Below are positions 23,546 to 33,003 of a stretch of 43,045 nt of DNA, piece after piece. The stretch covers positions 1 to 43,045 of the forward strand of contig JAJDAP010000032.1 in the NCBI GenBank assembly GCA_029261795.1, in the 5' to 3' direction. This DNA is from Deltaproteobacteria bacterium. GTDB taxonomy: Bacteria; Myxococcota_A; UBA9160; UBA6930. The notes below the pieces were generated by a model that saw only the letters and a program-made list of their open reading frames with translations, was not told where the DNA came from and made no database searches. The position numbers were made by a program, and so were the translations under genes. Position 1 is the stretch's first letter. Every line of letters starts with the position of its first letter.

Positions 23546-25621
23546 CTAACTTTCGCCCAACGCCCCGATCATTCGCAGCGAGCGACCGCCGCCGATATCT
23601 TCTTCCTCGCTGAGCAGCGCATCGAGATCGCCTAGCAAATCCTGGAGCTGGACGTCCACTCCGGGGATGGCCGTGAACGCGGTCGTGGTGTGGAAGGGCT
23701 GGGTCAGATATGCGCGCAGCCGTTCTGCCCGAGGCTCGTCGGCGGCGAGTACCTTGCGCAGCCGATCGATCACTTCGAGCTGGTGTGCCCCGACGCAAGC
23801 CTCATCGAGCAGCCGGGAATTCGAGCGCACTGGGTCGATCGCTGGCCAGAGCTGGCGCGCCGCGAGTGCGGGATCGAAGAGCAGCCGGGCATCCCAGGGC
23901 GGCCCGAACGCTTCCAGGCCCTTCGCCGGCTCGGCGATTCTCGCGCGCGCCACGAGCAGCAGGACGCCTTCCGGACGGTTCGCCAATGCCCGTTCGATGA
24001 CGCCCTCGCGGGTTTCGTCGGCCAGCAGGATTACGACGCTGACGGCCCCGTTGGCCGCGAGCCCGTCCGAAATCTCGAAGGCGGTGTGGACGGCGCGGTC
24101 GTGACTGTCGGGCCCGTGACGCTTCTCGGCCAGCACCAGGGTGCAGCGGCGATCGACGCCGAGTTCCTTCAAGCCGGCGCGAAGCGCCGACCCTTCGTCC
24201 CCGCGCGCCTCGAAGGCACACCAGACCGTGGAACCGCCGACCCGCGCGACGCGCTCAGTCAGCTCGCCCAGGGCAACCAGGATGCCCAGCCCGCCGGAGC
24301 CGCGGACCTCGACACAGCCGGCGCTCGGCAGCGGGCAGAACGCGTCGATGGCTTTCACTCCTGTCCGGAACTGGACGAGCCGAGATTTCGCCGTTCGATG
24401 TCGCCCGTCGGAGGGACGCCGAGGTACATCGGGCCCGCCATCGAGAGGAGAACCATCCGGGGCCAGAACCCGGCCGCAGAGCGCGGCCGTTCGTTCGCGC
24501 GACGCTGGACAGGGCGGCGAGGCCGCGTCCGAGGCGCCGGCCAGCCGTGTTGCCAGCGCTTCGTGACCATGCTCGCGCGCCCAGTCCTCGGCCGTTCGCC
24601 CGCCCCAATCTCTCGCATCGAGCCGCGCGCCGTAGCGGAGCAACAACTCGGCGCAGGCGGGGTGGCCGGCGTGAGCGGCCAGGTGAAGCGGCGTGGTGCC
24701 GGGGCCGGCGGAGCGGTCAGGATCGGCACCGGACTCGAGCAGGCGCGTCACGAGCGCGGTCTCTCCTGCGCCAACGGCATTGAACAGTGCGGTCTCCGAG
24801 GCCGGACAATCGCAAGCGGAATCGATCTCGGCGCCGCGTTCCAGCAACAGTTCCAGCAGGGCGGCGTCGCCCTGCGCTGCGGCGCGGGCCAGCGCGGTCG
24901 CATGGTCCGCGTAGGGCAACGCGTCGCGGAGGGCCTCGTCGCGCCTCCAACTCTCTCGCGCGTGGACCAGTCCGGGCTCAGCATCGAGAAGCTGCCGGAC
25001 CTCGTCGAGGCGGCCCGCCCGAACCGCCAGGAAGAAGCGCACCTCCGTCGCCAGATCGGACCGTGAAAATTCCCGGCGCAACTCGGCATCCATCTCGAAC
25101 TCCTTTCGCAGCCGGCGCCGCGCGCTGTGCAAGCGTTTCTTGATCGTCGTGAGTGGCAGATCCAGATCCGCAGCAATCTCGTTGGCACTGCGATCCGCCA
25201 GATAGAAGAGCGAGGCCGCCTCGCCCTGGCGCGGAGGCAACGCCGCCAACGCCAGACGAATGCGCTCGGCCAGACGTGCGCGATCGAGGCCGGGATCCGG
25301 TCCGGCTGCGGGATCCGGGCGCGCGTCCGGCTCCAGCAGCGTCGACTCGCGTTGGCGACGACGCCAACGATCCGCGTGCTTCAGCACGATGCGCCGCAGC
25401 CAGGCGCCAAATGCGGCGGGGTCGCGAAGCTGGTGCAGCAGCCGGTGGGCGTCCAGGAAGGCTTCCTGGACGACGTCCCGAGCGGCGTCCGAATCCCCGG
25501 TAGCGGCCCTGGCCACGGCGCGGGCGCCCCCTTCGTGGCGCTGGACCAATGCCTCGAACGCAGCGAGGTCCCCATCCATCGCGGCAGCGACTCGGGATTC
25601 ATCGGATTTCGGAGCGGCCAT
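23546..25621 (-). CDS. ECF-type sigma factor fused to ankyrin repeats and F1-ATPase beta-like domain
   Basis: A 691-aa three-part protein in one unbroken frame. Residues 20-90 are sigma-70 region 2 (DVVQEAFLDAHRLL) and 120-175 region 4 (LPPRQGEAASLFY, then a helix-turn-helix ending TTIKKRLHSARRRLRKEF), as in ECF sigma factors. Residues 190-360 are ankyrin repeats (TPLHLAAHAGHPACAELLL). Residues 410-670 match the catalytic core and C-terminal domain of F1-ATPase beta: TGVKAIDAFCPL, LWPAIDPVRSNSRLLD, and AYLTQPFHTTTAFTAIPG. The P-loop is degenerate, GSGGLGILV at 441-449 with no Lys-Thr, so ATP hydrolysis is unlikely. ATG 25621 has GGAGG eleven bases upstream. It likely directs or senses transcription; no anti-sigma factor adjoins. 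Confidence 0.88.
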   Translation of the reverse strand: MAAPKSDESRVAAAMDGDLAAFEALVQRHEGGARAVARAATGDSDAARDVVQEAFLDAHRLLHQLRDPAAFGAWLRRIVLKHADRWRRRQRESTLLEPDARPDPAAGPDPGLDRARLAERIRLALAALPPRQGEAASLFYLADRSANEIAADLDLPLTTIKKRLHSARRRLRKEFEMDAELRREFSRSDLATEVRFFLAVRAGRLDEVRQLLDAEPGLVHARESWRRDEALRDALPYADHATALARAAAQGDAALLELLLERGAEIDSACDCPASETALFNAVGAGETALVTRLLESGADPDRSAGPGTTPLHLAAHAGHPACAELLLRYGARLDARDWGGRTAEDWAREHGHEALATRLAGASDAASPPCPASRERTAALCGRVLAPDGSPLDGGPDVPRRPSDGRHRTAKSRLVQFRTGVKAIDAFCPLPSAGCVEVRGSGGLGILVALGELTERVARVGGSTVWCAFEARGDEGSALRAGLKELGVDRRCTLVLAEKRHGPDSHDRAVHTAFEISDGLAANGAVSVVILLADETREGVIERALANRPEGVLLLVARARIAEPAKGLEAFGPPWDARLLFDPALAARQLWPAIDPVRSNSRLLDEACVGAHQLEVIDRLRKVLAADEPRAERLRAYLTQPFHTTTAFTAIPGVDVQLQDLLGDLDALLSEEEDIGGGRSLRMIGALGES

Positions 25622-25666
25622 GCTTGAAGGACCCTCCAGGGCACCCAAAGGATACCGCCAGGACTG

Positions 25667-25681
25667 TGACCGGATCGGTCA
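25667..25681. promoter_or_regulatory. Candidate operator palindrome
   Basis: TGACCG-GAT-CGGTCA, a perfect 6-3-6 inverted repeat, lies between the divergent sigma-fusion and rmuC genes, 46 bases from the former's start. Its size and place suit a dimeric repressor or activator site. No matching regulator is known here, so this is inference. Confidence 0.35.
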
Positions 25682-25824
25682 TGCGTCTGGAACAGGCTGC
25701 CCGAGGCCAGAGGCCATGGTGGCCGCCAGAAAGCCGTACACTCCGTGCGGGTGATTCCGAGGGTTCGATCGGGGCCATGGGAACCATGGACGGTCGAAAC
25801 GATGGGAAGTGGGGGGGACCAGTC

Positions 25825-27126
25825 ATGGGCCTATTCGACCAGGTCGCAGTGCGATGGTCGGCCATCTGGAGCGGGACCGAGCCGCTGACGGCGCTCGAAG
25901 CCGGCGTCGGGCTAGCGGTCGCCCTCCTGGGTGTCTGCACCGTGTTGCTGGTTTCGCTCGTACGTCAGGGCCGCGCCAGACCGCTCGCCCCCCTCGAAGG
26001 CAAGCTCGAAACCATGTTGCACGGACAGCACCGCGCGGACTCGGTTCTTCGCGAGGAGCTGTCCCGGAACCGTGAGGATCTGGAGCGCCAGACCAAACAT
26101 CTCCGCGAAGAAGTCAGCGGCTCGATCCGTGGCGTTGGCGAGACGGTGGAGAAGCGCCTCGACGACGTAAAGGGAACGGTCGACCTGCGGCTCCGGTCCC
26201 TCCAGGAAGAGAACGAGAAGAAACTCGACCAGATGCGCTCGACCGTGGACGAGAAGCTCCAGGGGACGCTCGAGAAACGCCTGGGCGAGGCATTCCTGCA
26301 CGTGAGCGAGCGGCTCGAAGCCGTCCACAAGGGCCTCGGCGAAATGCAGACCCTGGCGGTCGGCGTCGGCGACCTGAAGAAGGTGCTCACCAACGTGAAG
26401 ACCCGGGGAACCTTCGGTGAGACGCAACTCGAGTGGCTGCTCGAGCAGACCCTGGCGCCGGGGCAGTGGGAGCGCGAAGTCGCGGTGCGGCCGCGCTCGC
26501 CCGAACGAGTGGATTTCGCGGTGCGGATGCCCGGTGGCGGTGGCGAGGACGGTGAATTCTGCTGGCTGCCGATGGACTCGAAGTTCCCGCAGGAGGACTA
26601 CCTGCGCCTCGTCGAAGCCCAGGAGCAGTCCGACCCGGTCGCCGCTGAAGCAGCCGCCAAGGCGCTCGAAACACGCATCAAGACCGAAGCCCGGCGCATG
26701 CGGAACAAGTACATCCATCCGCCCAACACCACCGACTTTGCCGTGCTCTTCGTGCCGACCGAGGGCCTCTACGCCGAGGTCTTGCGCCGACCCAGCCTCG
26801 CCGAATGGTTGCAGGTCGAGTGCAAGGTCATGGTCGCAGGGCCGACCAACGTGCTGGCGCTGCTGAACAGCCTCGGGATGGGCTTCCGGACCCTGGCCAT
26901 CCAGAAGCGCTCGTCCGAAGTCTGGAAGGTGCTTGGGGCCGTCAAGTCCGAGTTCGGAAAGTTCGGGGACATCCTCGAGAGCGTGGACAAGAAACTCCAG
27001 GAAGCCTCGAACACCATTACCAAGGCCTCGACCAAGACGCGGGTCATCGAACGCCGGCTCGGCAAGGTGGAGGAGCTTCCCGAGGCCGAGGCGGCCGCGC
27101 TCCTGCTGCCGGACGGGGACGAATAG
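25825..27126 (+). CDS. rmuC: DNA recombination protein RmuC
   Basis: A 433-aa RmuC homologue. An N-terminal membrane helix (about 25-46) is followed by a long coiled coil of Lys/Glu/Leu heptads to about residue 180. Then comes the nuclease-like RmuC domain with GTFGETQLEWLLEQ, LPMDSKFPQEDYLRLVEA, NTTDFAVLFVPTEGLYAE and VMVAGPTNVLALL. RmuC limits DNA inversions and is thought to cleave DNA structures; the PMDSKFP segment belongs to the restriction-endonuclease-like core. ATG 25825 follows a GGGGGGGA ribosome site. The small Spy-like gene lies 70 bases downstream. Confidence 0.95.
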   Translation: MGLFDQVAVRWSAIWSGTEPLTALEAGVGLAVALLGVCTVLLVSLVRQGRARPLAPLEGKLETMLHGQHRADSVLREELSRNREDLERQTKHLREEVSGSIRGVGETVEKRLDDVKGTVDLRLRSLQEENEKKLDQMRSTVDEKLQGTLEKRLGEAFLHVSERLEAVHKGLGEMQTLAVGVGDLKKVLTNVKTRGTFGETQLEWLLEQTLAPGQWEREVAVRPRSPERVDFAVRMPGGGGEDGEFCWLPMDSKFPQEDYLRLVEAQEQSDPVAAEAAAKALETRIKTEARRMRNKYIHPPNTTDFAVLFVPTEGLYAEVLRRPSLAEWLQVECKVMVAGPTNVLALLNSLGMGFRTLAIQKRSSEVWKVLGAVKSEFGKFGDILESVDKKLQEASNTITKASTKTRVIERRLGKVEELPEAEAAALLLPDGDE

Positions 27127-27196
27127 CGCGCAACCTGATTGGTTCGCTCGGGTTGGACCAGGAAGCGGCCAGGCACGGCCGTCAACCGGAGAACCC

Positions 27197-27736
27197 ATGA
27201 AGACCCACAAGCGAATGAATACGAGCCGCATTGCCGGTGTCACGCTCCTGGCCAGCGCGGTCGCACTCGCGCTCGCCCTCGGGGCCGCTGCGCGACCCTC
27301 GGCTGGAGGCCACGGATTTGGCCGGATGCTCGACCGACTTGATCTTTCCGACGAGACCCGCAGCAACGTCGAAGCCGTGATCGAGCGGAGCCGGGCCGAG
27401 GCTCAGCCCCTTCGCGACGCGCTCGAGGCGGAGCGAGCGGCCCTCGAGGCGCTCCTTGCCGAAGACGAGGTCGATGCCGACGCCGCCCTGGCACAGGTCG
27501 AGCTCATCGGTGAGGCGAGGACCGCCCTCGCGAAGCTGCGGGTGAACACGGGCATCGAGATGCGCGCGCTCATGAGCGACGACGAGCGGGAAGCCTGGGA
27601 CGAGGCGAAGGCCAGGCACAAGGAACGACGCCAACGGATGCGCGAACGTCGCCACGGACGCTTCGGGCACGAAACTGGCGGCTCGGCCGGTTCGGAAGCG
27701 CTCGCCTGGGATGTCGCGACGCCGACGCTTCCCTGA
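27197..27736 (+). CDS. Spy/CpxP-like periplasmic protein
   Basis: A 179-aa exported protein. The signal peptide (hydrophobic core VTLLASAVALALALGAAA) is followed by an all-helical mature part with LDLSDETRSNVEAVIERSR and a charged C-terminal helix of REAWDEAKARHKERRQRMRE type. This resembles Spy/CpxP chaperones and the related periplasmic metal-sensor (CnrR-like) family, which share a helical LTxxQ hairpin. It may be a chaperone or stress sensor. ATG 27197 has GGAGA upstream. The tail is His- and Arg-rich. Confidence 0.65.
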   Translation: MKTHKRMNTSRIAGVTLLASAVALALALGAAARPSAGGHGFGRMLDRLDLSDETRSNVEAVIERSRAEAQPLRDALEAERAALEALLAEDEVDADAALAQVELIGEARTALAKLRVNTGIEMRALMSDDEREAWDEAKARHKERRQRMRERRHGRFGHETGGSAGSEALAWDVATPTLP

Positions 27737-27788
27737 GCCGATTCGGCGCGGTCGTTTCCACGGGTCCCGTTCTACCGGGTCGCACTCG

Positions 27789-28721
27789 TTAGTCGGTCTC
27801 CTGGAACACCAAACGCTCGCCGGCCCAGCGCACCGTCAGATCGTCACTGCGGACTCGTAGCCAGGAAAACCCGGCCACGAGTTCTGCTGGCAGAACCTCT
27901 TCGCAGCCCGCGCCTACCAGGCCGGCCATTCGCGCGAGTGCGGCGCACAGCCCCGCTGCGTCGTAGCCATTGGCCAGCTCGACGACCGAGACCGAGCCGT
28001 GGAGTTTCGCGAGCTTCTCACCGCGCGGTTCGAGAAGCAGGAAGTGGTGGCGGTGGACCGGGATCGCAAGTCCGAGCAACTCGCGAAGCGTGTTCTGGCT
28101 CGCTGTCGTTACGGCCAGATCGCGACCGCGTACGATGCGGGTCACGCCAACCGCGGCGTCGTCGACCACGGCCGCGAGGGCATAGGCGACGGCGCCGTCG
28201 CGTCGCCGAACGATCGGGTCCCCGAGGACGGCTGAGGGGTCCTGTCCGAGGTCGGCGCCGGATTCGTCACGAACCTCGACCCGGCCTTCATCGAGCCGCA
28301 GCCGCAGTGGTTCGTCGGAAGCGCGCCAACCACCCGGTGGCAACGAACGCGGGCGACATCTTCCGTCGTATCGGAAGCCACCATCCGGTGCCCGAACGCC
28401 GGCAGCCCGGAGATCCGCACGACTGCAGCTGCAGGGGTAGAGCCAACCGGCAGCGGTCAGCGCGTCGAGGGCGGCTTCGTGTCGCGCGCGCGCATCGCTC
28501 TGGCGCTCGCGGATGTCCCAATCGAGGCCGAGCCAGGCCAGGTTTCGCTCCATCTCGTCGGCGTACTCGGGCCGGCACCGCGCTGGATCGAGATCCTCGA
28601 GGCGCAGCACCACCCGTCCGCCGCTGGCGCGGATGTCGAGCCAGCACAGCAGCGCCGCCAACAACGTTCCCGGATGCGCCGGGCCGGTCGTCGAGGGTGC
28701 GAAGCGTCCGACGCTGGTGAT
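27789..28721 (-). CDS. gluQ: Glutamyl-Q tRNA(Asp) synthetase
   Basis: About 310 residues covering the catalytic part of glutamyl-tRNA synthetase without the anticodon-binding domain, as in GluQ, which puts glutamate on queuosine of tRNA-Asp. The HIGH equivalent is GPAHPGTL, the KMSKS equivalent [10 protein letters not shown], and the zinc ligands CSC ... Y ... C are present, as in YadB. There is no ATG, GTG or TTG in frame before the conserved N-terminus until deep in the upstream gene. A GGAGGG lies seven bases before ATC 28721, so AUC is the best start candidate. It follows the esterase gene, 88 bases apart. A sequence error or frameshift remains possible. Confidence 0.85.
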   Translation of the reverse strand: MTSVGRFAPSTTGPAHPGTLLAALLCWLDIRASGGRVVLRLEDLDPARCRPEYADEMERNLAWLGLDWDIRERQSDARARHEAALDALTAAGWLYPCSCSRADLRAAGVRAPDGGFRYDGRCRPRSLPPGGWRASDEPLRLRLDEGRVEVRDESGADLGQDPSAVLGDPIVRRRDGAVAYALAAVVDDAAVGVTRIVRGRDLAVTTASQNTLRELLGLAIPVHRHHFLLLEPRGEKLAKLHGSVSVVELANGYDAAGLCAALARMAGLVGAGCEEVLPAELVAGFSWLRVRSDDLTVRWAGERLVFQETD

Positions 28722-28728
28722 TGCGATG

Positions 28729-28734
28729 CCCTCC
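28729..28734 (-). promoter_or_regulatory. Ribosome binding site of gluQ (suggests AUC start)
   Basis: The minus strand reads GGAGGG, seven bases from ATC 28721. A second ATC at 28727 lies only one base away, which is too close. No standard start codon is in frame here. Confidence 0.5.
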
Positions 28735-28809
28735 GCCGCGAGAGGCGAAGGGTAGCCGCGACGACGGCGCCGCGTTAGGCGGAAGCTCCGCGGAAGAACT
28801 GGCGGCGAA

Positions 28810-29916
28810 TCAACTGGAAGCTTCGGTCGGATCGGGCAGCGCGAGCGCTGGCTCGAACCAACGCAGGATCGCCGCGTTCTCTTCACGGGCGTAGGCGTGC
28901 GAGAGATCCTCGATCTCCCGGAAGACGATCTCGGCGCCCGCTTCCGCCAGGGCCCGATGCGCCTCACGCGCACTATCGATCGGGAACATCCAATCCATCG
29001 CGCCATGCACGAGGTAGATGCGGCGGCCCGCTGCGCGTGACAGGTTCCCGTTCGCGTGACTGAGCGGATGCAGGACACCCGAGAGCGGCGCCAGTGCCGT
29101 GTAGGGTGCGTCCTCGGCGAGACCGGCCAGCAGTGTGAAGGTCGCTCCGTCCGAGAGCCCGGTTGCCAGGATCCGCGCGCGATCGACCGGCCAGCGCTCG
29201 GCCACGAAGTCGATCATCTTGGCGAGTGCCCGTGAATCGAGTTCCGGCGCCATCAGGGACCAGGTCGATCCGCGCGACGTTGGAGCGAGCAGAAAGAAGC
29301 CGCGGCTTCGGGCTTCGCGGAGCCAGCTCCACAGGAAGTCCTCGCCGTGGCCGCCGCCGCCGTGAAGGGCCACCACCAACGGCCAGCGGGCCTCACCATC
29401 CCAGTGCTCGGGGACGTAGAAGCTGAAGCCGCCGCGCCCGTCCGCGTCGTTGCCCGGCGCATTGTGGATGCCGACCCGGACGCCTTCGCGCGGCTCGGGA
29501 TCGAGGCTCGCGAGGTCCGGCCAGCGAACCGGTTCCGCGAAGAAGCGTCCGAGCGGCGGGAACACGGCGCGCAGCGGATAAAGCGCCGCCTGGGCCCGGG
29601 CGTGGTCGTGCATCGCGGCGAGGATTCTCTCAGGTTGCGGCGCCATCGCAGCTTCGAGAGCCGCCAGCGCTCGCCCGGCACCGCCAACCAGCTGCTCCCG
29701 AAGGCCGTCGAGACCGGCCGGCCCGCGCGCTTGCTCGAGCGGCGGAAGCGCCCCTGCCAGCCGATCGCGCACCGGGGTCATGCCCTGACGCAAGGCCTCG
29801 AAACCCATCGGCCCCATCCGCCGGAACGTCACTTCGAGGGCATGCAGCGCGGTCAAGGAAGCCGCACCCAGCTCGGCGAGCCGTTCGGCGAACGCTTCTT
29901 CGTGTTCGTCGCCCAT
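28810..29916 (-). CDS. Alpha/beta-hydrolase (carboxylesterase/dienelactone hydrolase-like)
   Basis: A 368-aa protein whose C-terminal two thirds are an alpha/beta-hydrolase. The oxyanion segment is [12 protein letters not shown], the nucleophile Ser255 is in GLSDG, Asp308 in HGAMDWMFP and His340 in EDLSHAY, giving a full triad. It should hydrolyse esters or act as a PHB-depolymerase-like lipase. Residues 1-130 are a helical, alanine-rich extension I do not recognise, without a signal peptide, so it is likely cytoplasmic. It is divergent from hslO across 56 bases, and gluQ follows it. Confidence 0.82.
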   Translation of the reverse strand: MGDEHEEAFAERLAELGAASLTALHALEVTFRRMGPMGFEALRQGMTPVRDRLAGALPPLEQARGPAGLDGLREQLVGGAGRALAALEAAMAPQPERILAAMHDHARAQAALYPLRAVFPPLGRFFAEPVRWPDLASLDPEPREGVRVGIHNAPGNDADGRGGFSFYVPEHWDGEARWPLVVALHGGGGHGEDFLWSWLREARSRGFFLLAPTSRGSTWSLMAPELDSRALAKMIDFVAERWPVDRARILATGLSDGATFTLLAGLAEDAPYTALAPLSGVLHPLSHANGNLSRAAGRRIYLVHGAMDWMFPIDSAREAHRALAEAGAEIVFREIEDLSHAYAREENAAILRWFEPALALPDPTEASS

Positions 29917-29972
29917 CGGTCGCCCGCCCTTCCCTTCCGGCGCCGAAACGTAGCAGGGCTAAGATCGCCAGC

Positions 29973-30857
29973 GTGTCGTCGACCGGCTCCGACTCCATCG
30001 TTCGTTTCCTCTCCGCCGACGGCAGCATCTCGGTGCGCGCGGTCGCGGGGCGGGAACTCGTCGCCGAAGCCGCGCGTCGTCACGGAACCGGCCCCCTGGC
30101 CACGGTTGCGCTCGGTCGCACCCTGCTCGCCGCAGTCCTGCTCGGGACCAGCGGCAAGGACGGGGCAACGGTCCAGATTCGTTTCCGCGGCAGCGGACCT
30201 CTCGGTTACGTCGTTGCCGTCGCGAACGACGAAGGCCAGGTTCGCGGTTATGTGACCCACCCGGATGCCCAGCGACCGGCCCGCGGCGGGCAGATGGATG
30301 TCGCCGGCGGCATCGGCTTCGGCGATCTCTCCGTGGTCCGCCAGCACCCGGGCGCCGGGAAGCCGTACACGGGGATCGTGCCCATCACGGCAGGCGAGGT
30401 GGCCGAGGATTTGACGCTCTACCTCGCAGAGAGCGAGCAGACGCCTTCGGCCCTCGCCCTGGGCATCACGTTGGGCGAGAGCGGATCCGTGGAACACGCG
30501 GGCGGCTACCTGGCCCAGGCCTTGCCAGGCGCCGGCGACGACGCCATCGCTCGGCTCGAGGCGAACGTCGCGATGCTGACCGCGCCGACGGACTGGCTCG
30601 CGGCCGGCGGTGACGCGGAGAGCCTGGCTGGCGCCCTGCTCCAGGGGCTCGACGGCCAGCGGCTCCGGACCGACCCGGCCGCCTATCATTGCGGTTGTGA
30701 TGCGGATCGCGTGCTTCGTGCGGTCGCGCTGCTGGGCCGTTCCGATCTGGAGGAAGCGATCCAGACGGGCGAGACACTCGAGGTGATCTGCGAGTTCTGC
30801 GCGGAGCGCTACGACGTAGATCCCGAGCGCGCTCGGGCGTTGCTACCGGACGCGTGA
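29973..30857 (+). CDS. hslO: Hsp33 redox-regulated chaperone
   Basis: A 294-aa Hsp33. The C-terminal redox switch is intact: Cys240-x-Cys242 and Cys273-x-x-Cys276, which bind zinc when reduced and form disulfides on oxidation to activate the holdase. The N-terminal domain has LGRTLLAAVLLG and GPLGYVVAVAN as expected. It protects cytoplasmic proteins from oxidative unfolding. GTG 29973 is the start. Its stop overlaps a possible GTG start of lutA, so it is the first gene of a tightly packed hslO-lutABC unit. Confidence 0.95.
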   Translation: MSSTGSDSIVRFLSADGSISVRAVAGRELVAEAARRHGTGPLATVALGRTLLAAVLLGTSGKDGATVQIRFRGSGPLGYVVAVANDEGQVRGYVTHPDAQRPARGGQMDVAGGIGFGDLSVVRQHPGAGKPYTGIVPITAGEVAEDLTLYLAESEQTPSALALGITLGESGSVEHAGGYLAQALPGAGDDAIARLEANVAMLTAPTDWLAAGGDAESLAGALLQGLDGQRLRTDPAAYHCGCDADRVLRAVALLGRSDLEEAIQTGETLEVICEFCAERYDVDPERARALLPDA

Positions 30858-30859
30858 GC

Positions 30860-31636
30860 ATGGCAACCGAACGCGACATCGGCTTGTTCATCCCTTGTTA
30901 TGTGGATCAACTCGCACCCGAAGTCGGCTGGGCCACCGTCCGCATCCTCGAGCACCTGGGCCACCGTGTCCACTACGACCCCGAGCAGACCTGCTGCGGT
31001 CAGCCATTCCTGAACACGGGCGCCGCGGGCGATGCAGCGCGGCTGGCGCGCGGGCACCTCGCCCGGTTCGCACGCTTCGACGCGATCGTTTGTCCCTCGG
31101 GAAGCTGTGTCGCGACGGTGCGCCATCGCTTCGGCGAACTGGGGTTCGGCGAGCAGGGAGACGAGGCGCGGCAACGAGCCAATACCTTCGAACTCGGCGA
31201 GTACCTTGTCGACCGGCTCGGAACGCCCGACCTCGGCGCCCGCTTCCCCCACCGGGTGGCGCTCCTCCAGAGTTGCCATGGCTTGCGAGATCTCGGGCTC
31301 GGGCCTCGAAGCGAAACGGGACCGGACGCCGAACCCGTTCGCAACGTGGTCGAGCAGTTGCTCGGCACCGTCTCCGGCCTCGAACTCGTACCGTCATCGC
31401 GCGCCGACGAATGTTGCGGCTTCGGCGGAAGCTTCGCAGTGAAGTTCCCGGAGGTTTCGACGCGGATGGGCCGCGCGCGCCTCGAGGACTTCTCGGCGGC
31501 CGAGTACGTCACCGGTACCGATGTCAGTTGCCTGCTTCACCTGGCCGGGGTTCGCGCGCACACCGGAACCGGGCCAATTCCGATCCACCTGGCCGAGATC
31601 CTGGCCAGCGGGCTCGGCGAAGCGAAAGCCTCGTGA
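30860..31636 (+). CDS. lutA: L-lactate utilization protein LutA (YkgE type)
   Basis: A 258-aa (from ATG 30860) Fe-S-binding protein with two CCG-type domains. The first has FIPCYVDQ, TCCGQPF and CPSGSC; the second QSCHGLR, ECCGFGG and DVSCLLH. It is one subunit of the LutABC complex, which oxidises L-lactate to pyruvate. GTG 30854 would overlap the hslO stop by four bases and is an equal alternative. Its own stop overlaps the GTG of lutB. Confidence 0.93.
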   Translation: MATERDIGLFIPCYVDQLAPEVGWATVRILEHLGHRVHYDPEQTCCGQPFLNTGAAGDAARLARGHLARFARFDAIVCPSGSCVATVRHRFGELGFGEQGDEARQRANTFELGEYLVDRLGTPDLGARFPHRVALLQSCHGLRDLGLGPRSETGPDAEPVRNVVEQLLGTVSGLELVPSSRADECCGFGGSFAVKFPEVSTRMGRARLEDFSAAEYVTGTDVSCLLHLAGVRAHTGTGPIPIHLAEILASGLGEAKAS

Positions 31637-33003
31637 CCGCTCGCCTCGACCAGCGCGCGAGAGAAGTGCTCGCGGACGAAGACGCCGTTCGACGCCACGA
31701 TGCTTCCGTCTTCGATCTGCGTCAGCGGCGCGACGCCGCGGTGGCCGAGGTCCCGGATTGGGAAGCATTGCGCGAGCGCGCCTCCGGCATCAAGCGCCAC
31801 CTCCTCGACCATCTCGATCGCTACCTCGAGCGCTTCGAGACCCAGGCACGCGCAGCGGGCGTGCGGGTCCATTGGGCGACGGACGCGGCGAGCGCCAACC
31901 GGATCGTCTCCGAGCTGCTGGCGGCTCGCCAGGTGCGCCAGGTGATCAAGAGCAAATCGATGCTCACCGAGGAATGCGGCCTCAATCCGGTACTCGAAGC
32001 GCGTGGCATCGAGGTCGTCGATACGGATCTTGGCGAGCGCATCGTTCAGCTCGCCGGCGAACCTCCTTCCCACATCATCGTGCCTGCCATCCACCGTTCG
32101 CGCTTCGAAATCGGAGCGTTGTTCCATCGCACGATGGGGACGCCGGAGGGAGAGTCCGACCCCGAGCGCCTGACCCGACTGGCCCGCGCCGACCTGCGCC
32201 GGAAGTTCACGGAAGCCGACGCCGCGATCACGGGTGTCAACTTCGCGGTCGCCGAGACCGGATCGATCGTCGTCGTCACCAACGAAGGCAATGCGGATCT
32301 CGGCATGAGCCTGCCGAACCTCCACATCGCTTGCATGGGGCTGGAGAAGCTGATCCCGGCGATGTCCGATCTCCCCGTGTTCCTGCGGCTCCTCGCGCGG
32401 AGCGCGACCGGGCAACCCATCAGTGTGTACACCAGCGTCGTGACGGGTCCGCGGCCCGGGGCCGAACTGCACGTCGTGATCGTCGACAACGGCCGCTCGG
32501 AACTGCTCGCCTCCGATGGGCATCGCGGCGCACTCGGTTGTATCCGCTGCGGCGCCTGCCTCAACACCTGCCCCGTCTACCGGAAAGCCGGAGGCTATGC
32601 GTACGACCAACCCATTCCGGGCCCGATCGGGGCCGTGCTCGCACCGTCGCTGCGCGCCAAGGAGGGCGGCGCCGAACTGGCCCAGGCGTCTTCGCTATGC
32701 GGAAGCTGCAGTGCAGTCTGTCCGATGCGAATCGACCTCCACGGGCAGCTGCTGGCATGGCGGCGGGAGAACAGAACGGCCGGCGCCCTGGAGCGGGTGG
32801 TCACCTTCGTCGCGGCGACGGCAATGACCCGACCGGCACTCTTCGGTGCGGCAGGCCGCACGGCAGCGAACTTCTGGTCGCTGCTCGGCCGTCGCTTCGC
32901 GGGCAACCCGGCAGCAAGCTGGCTACACGGACGAGAACTCCCGGAGCATCCCGGCGAGAGTTTCCGGGCCCAGTGGTTGCGACGAAGGGAAACACCGAAG
33001 TGA
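31633..33003 (+). CDS. lutB: L-lactate utilization protein LutB (YkgF type)
   Basis: A 456-aa iron-sulfur subunit. The large N-terminal LUD domain (ITGVNFAVAETGSIVVVTNEGNAD broadly, cited by its key GVNFAVAETG) is followed by two cysteine clusters, CIRCGACLNTCPVY and CGSCSAVCP, which bind [4Fe-4S] centres. It forms the lactate-oxidising complex with LutA and LutC. The GTG start at 31633 overlaps the lutA stop (GTGA), and its own stop overlaps the lutC GTG, so the three are translated together. Confidence 0.95.
   Translation: MTARLDQRAREVLADEDAVRRHDASVFDLRQRRDAAVAEVPDWEALRERASGIKRHLLDHLDRYLERFETQARAAGVRVHWATDAASANRIVSELLAARQVRQVIKSKSMLTEECGLNPVLEARGIEVVDTDLGERIVQLAGEPPSHIIVPAIHRSRFEIGALFHRTMGTPEGESDPERLTRLARADLRRKFTEADAAITGVNFAVAETGSIVVVTNEGNADLGMSLPNLHIACMGLEKLIPAMSDLPVFLRLLARSATGQPISVYTSVVTGPRPGAELHVVIVDNGRSELLASDGHRGALGCIRCGACLNTCPVYRKAGGYAYDQPIPGPIGAVLAPSLRAKEGGAELAQASSLCGSCSAVCPMRIDLHGQLLAWRRENRTAGALERVVTFVAATAMTRPALFGAAGRTAANFWSLLGRRFAGNPAASWLHGRELPEHPGESFRAQWLRRRETPK

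Noticed and set aside
28722..29078. Upstream extension of gluQ to an ATG
   Set aside because: It is antisense-like noise within the esterase gene, and the conserved GluQ N-terminus starts near 28721.
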